DNA from: Sthenelais limicola
Taxonomy: Eukaryota > Annelida > Polychaeta > Phyllodocida > Sigalionidae
Direction of reading: 5' to 3'
Assembly: GCA_942159475.1 (NCBI GenBank)
Contig: OW804096.1
Location: 113,744,194 to 113,808,193 of the forward strand
DNA: 64,000 nt
Every line of letters starts with the position of its first letter. The first letter of the stretch is position 1. Shown here in pieces: positions 61,245-64,000 of the stretch. Position numbers and translations under genes: made by a program. Below the pieces are notes generated by a model that was not told the origin of the DNA, searched no databases, and saw only the letters and a list, made by a program, of their open reading frames with translations.

Positions 61245-61365
61245 CACTGGGGGGGGGGGGGGGGGGCTAGGAGGATTTGGAGGGGGGCCATCTTTTTTTG
61301 CACAGACCCAGAAGGGGGGGGGGGGGGCCATTTAATTTTGCACAAGTCTTGAAGGGGGGGGCCAT
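61245..61365 (+). repeat. Poly-G tracts
   Basis: Runs of 10-18 G separated by short words (GGGGGGCCATTTAATTTTGC, GGGGGGCCATACATTTTTGC). Similar runs lie at 2821-2850, 3102-3116, 14567-14586, 19492-19508, 26168-26182 and 26508-26521. They could form G-quadruplexes. Confidence 0.8.
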
Positions 61366-61388
61366 ACATTTTTGCGCATGAAATTTAA

Positions 61389-61575
61389 CCCCCAAATAGG
61401 TATTTCTATATGAAAAGATATCTCACCACATATCCTTGACTTGCTTTAATACAACTTTAATCAGAACCTTAATATAATCATGTAGTGTCTAGTATTACTT
61501 TGGATAAGCTCGGAACACAAATACCAAAACACAGAACCCAGATCCTTCAGTCTTTGCTCGGTCTTTTCTCATTAT
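61389..61575 (+). repeat. Dispersed repeat, copy 2 (partner at 5543-5735)
   Basis: Begins ATAGGTATTTCTATATGAAA and runs parallel to the copy at 5543 over about 190 bp with scattered differences. Confidence 0.7.
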
Positions 61576-61600
61576 TCACAAACTCTTTCTCTGTACTGAA

Positions 61601-62247
61601 GTCCGTTGCATGAGGTATCGTTAAATAAATTCCGTTCCGCTAAACTCCCGTTAACATGTTACTGTTGCACGAGTCGCCTCCGCTCCGCTAAGCTCTGTTA
61701 GCGGAGCTTATTTAGCGGAATGCCTTTGGGGCATTCCGCTAACTTCTCCGTAACTTTTGCCGTTTTGGATCAACTAAATAAAAAGGAACCAACCGTAACA
61801 AAATTACAAAATTTGCACGAATCGTAGATTCAACTCTCCCCTTTCAGAATCTAAAATAATTTTTGAAAAGTAGTGAATAGAAGTTTAGTAATCACTGACA
61901 ACGACAACAGACCTTTTCTGGCGGAAATATCACTCATTTTCTGTCGGAAATGGCTATTGTCAAGTATTGAGCGACCTTGACCTCACCAGGCAGAAGCCTC
62001 TGTCGCATAGTAACGCCTGGAGCTTCAGCCGCACTTGATTAAAAAAGATTCGGGTTGCTATGCTGGGATAGCGTTGTTAGAGGGGCGTGGCCTATTAACG
62101 TTGGTTATGAGGCGTCAATTTCCCTCTTTCAATAACGGAACGATGCGACAACGGCAGTTCTCATGCAACAGTGTGAACGTCGTTCCGCTGTCGCTCCGTT
62201 AATATTATTTTAACGGGGACGATATCAAGATATCTGGTGCAACGGGC
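61601..62247. mobile_element. MITE-like element with CCGTTGCA ends and internal hairpins
   Basis: The left end GTCCGTTGCATGAG and the right end CTGGTGCAACGGGC are imperfect inverted repeats. Subterminal words recur in inverted order (CTGTTGCACGAGTCG at 61672; CTCATGCAACAGTGTG at 62160). Two strong internal hairpins are present: TCCGCTAA/TTAGCGGA at about 61694-61716, and TAGCGGAATGCC/GGCATTCCGCTA at 61713-61741. No frame is seen. Confidence 0.6.
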
Positions 62248-62444
62248 CTCTGGGGATGGCTACTGGGTAACCAACACTGACACCAGACAGTGAAAGGGTA
62301 AAAGGATACAGAATATTCCAGGAAGAAGGGAGTCAGTACCAATGTGGTAAGATTGTACAATAGAATTGAACATTTTAACAGGTAAAAGCACATAATGACA
62401 CCTAGTGTAGAAAAGGTTATCAAATCAATTAAAGCGACCTGCAG

Positions 62445-63211
62445 TGGCAGGTTTAGTGAACTACCATGCGCCTAGTTCGGCTGACCTGGAAGAGGAGCTG
62501 AATATCCGACAAGCGGTGCCAAGACAGAGCGAGGATAACTCATTCTCTGCTCGGCAAACTTCATCTCTACACGTAAAAAAGCAATGTGTGAGAAAATCCA
62601 AAAATCCAAACAGAATCTTTTTGCAACCCTGCCACTCCTTGTGGTAGTAGTTACTCTTTTAAAACTGTGAGCAGCATTAGAGGCATCATAATTTGGCTCA
62701 TCTTCACTTTCGCTACTGTTGGAATATTCAGGCTCAGAATCACTGTCACTAGACACATGTTGGCTCACATCATGTCCCTCATACACAACACCTTCCAATG
62801 TGTTATCATGGATCCCAATGTGACTGACTATTGTCTTGCCTTTGTCTTTTTAGTTTTACCTTTAATAGTGAGCCCATGGTGTAGTCAATACTTATCTAAC
62901 TCAGATACTTTTAAATTATCCAGTTTTCCTGATAAAGCCATTTGGGCCCAGTTCATATGTTTTTCCCTCCCTTTTTGTTGTTCATTGACTTGTTGATTTG
63001 CCCTTATCTTTTCACCCAACTCAATATAATGCAGATGACACAAGTAATCAATGATAAGGCCAATGTCAACTGCAAATTTATCAGAACTTGGCAATTTCTG
63101 CCTCACTCTCCAATTTATGATCAGAGAAGGTTTCTTTATGTTGGCATGGGGCTGGAAGTCATCAATCTCTCTTGGTTGTTGTAATGTTGAAAGCATCAGG
63201 ATAGCCCTCAT
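62445..63211 (-). pseudogene. Decayed SAP-domain protein, probably mobile-element derived
   Basis: Minus-strand reading from 63211 gives MRAILMLSTLQQPREIDD, a charged helical segment and then a SAP-like motif: LDNLKVSELDKY, an in-frame TGA at about 62884-62882, then LHHGLTIKGKTKKTKA. A frameshift about 60 bases further moves reading to the frame that gives TIVSHIGIHDNTLEGVVYEG. That frame continues as an acidic Ser-rich stretch (SSDSDSEPEYSNSSESEDE) and ends with TTTTRSGRVAKRFC. SAP domains bind DNA, and a TRSGR-type tail is common at the C-termini of retroelement polyproteins. The stop and the frameshift mark it as a pseudogene. Which element it came from is not clear. Confidence 0.55.
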
Positions 63212-63240
63212 CTATCTGTTCAAACACTCTTCAGAACATC

Positions 63241-63593
63241 TTGGACACAGTTTGTTCAACTGGTCCAACAAACATGGAGATGAACAAAGAAAGATTTTTC
63301 TATGATTATCCAATGTTCGCGAAGAGCGAAAAAGAAGATGAGAATTTAACCAAAGTTGCAAGCTCCTCAGAGGGTCATAGAAGTCATTTTCAAGTGCAAG
63401 GCAGGGGCCTCAGGAGGCAGGGAAACCAAATTCTATTTTTCCATTCCACCAAGGCCAAAGATAGAAGATGTTGCCCTTATCAACAAGGCTGTGGAACATC
63501 TTCATGGCCAAATGGATCTAGTTAAGGGCCTGCACCAAAAAGTCCAAAAGCAGCATGCAGCAGAATCAGCTTTATTTTTTGGAAGAGGCACTG
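63241..63593 (+). pseudogene. Broken reading frame of unknown nature, possible exon
   Basis: Two overlapping plus-strand frames look coding-like in succession. The first reads NKERFFYDYPMFAKSEKEDE up to about 63356. A different frame then reads VIEVIFKCKAGASGGRETKF and later DVALINKAVEHLHGQMDLVK, ending in GRGTG at a good donor (CTG|GTAAGC, 63593/63594). One frame change near 63356 would join them. I do not recognise a family. It is divergent from the SAP-domain remnant only 30 bp away, so both may belong to one decayed element, or this may be an exon of a gene that continues beyond the window. Confidence 0.25.
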
Positions 63594-63863
63594 GTAAGCC
63601 CAGTCACATATCAGTATATAGTTCTCCAATGGTAATAGCGTATATAAATGAGTTCCGAAATTAAAAAAAAAATTGAACACATTTATTAGAGTAATTTACT
63701 GCAAAACAGTAAGCAAAATACATGTACACGAATGTACAGAATTAAATAATTTGTGTTCTAAGATATAGTCCTGACCCTTGCGGGTCAGAAATAACGGCAC
63801 ATGGAAATACACAAATGCGTCAAGACAGGAGTCATGATGCAGGGCTCAAAAAAACCCCTATGT

Positions 63864-63884
63864 TTACTTGCCCGGGGCAAGTAA
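63864..63884. repeat. Palindrome TTACTTGCCC-CGGGCAAGTAA within a TTGCCC-rich repeat
   Basis: The words ACTTGCCC or GGGCAAGT occur four times between 63865 and 63935, one pair as a near-perfect palindrome. The end of the window cuts off what may be a longer dispersed repeat. Confidence 0.6.
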
Positions 63885-64000
63885 AAAAATGGCTCTGGGC
63901 AAGTCAAATTTAATGTTACTTGCCCGAGTGGGCAAAGTGGAAATCTCTACGGCCTCGATTTCAAACCCCTGTTGTGATGTCTACTTACAATGAAACAAGA

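Overview
The window is eukaryotic nuclear DNA from an animal. It is AT-rich, with intron-rich genes, GT-AG splice sites and many dispersed repeats. Its two recognisable genes are metazoan. The gene content, the moderate introns and the repeat types suggest a marine deuterostome invertebrate (echinoderm-like). That placement is an inference, and no marker in the window settles it.

Layout. 1-26900 has no recognisable gene and is built of repeats: a long hairpin inside direct repeats (1.1-1.7 kb); three copies of a composite repeat (2.9-4.5, 23.0-24.4 and 26.0-26.9 kb) that ends in a short hairpin and carries a GTTGGTCG-type minisatellite; a TIR element at 8.56-9.68 kb; and a near-identical tandem duplication (10231-17660 and 17661-22581). 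The second duplicate lacks 2.5 kb, which cuts a 2-kb TIR element in half.

27232-44306 (+) is a complete 24-exon RASA1 (p120-RasGAP) gene: SH2-SH3-SH2-PH-C2-RasGAP, 923 codons, all splice phases consistent. A 10-codon uORF ends in a TAATG overlap with its start codon. Just past its TGA the frame stays open into a strong donor and a phase-matched candidate exon. 44307-53016 is 3' flank with a foldback repeat (50.5-50.85 kb) and an ATGT microsatellite.

53017-55101 (-) is a complete four-exon alkaline ceramidase gene (273 aa) with all metal-ligand motifs, convergent with RASA1. 55.1-60.5 kb shows little beyond a possible 5' UTR exon. 60547-60982 is a foldback element and 61601-62247 a MITE-like element. 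62445-63211 (-) is a decayed SAP-domain gene, probably from a mobile element, and 63241-63593 (+) is a broken reading frame of unknown nature.

The two genes act separately: one is a Ras off-switch recruited to phosphotyrosine, the other hydrolyses ceramide. I did not find a novel multi-gene system. The most unusual signal is a family of foldback elements (five sites) that share a conserved roughly 38-bp core containing TAACCC repeats but have unrelated inverted arms.
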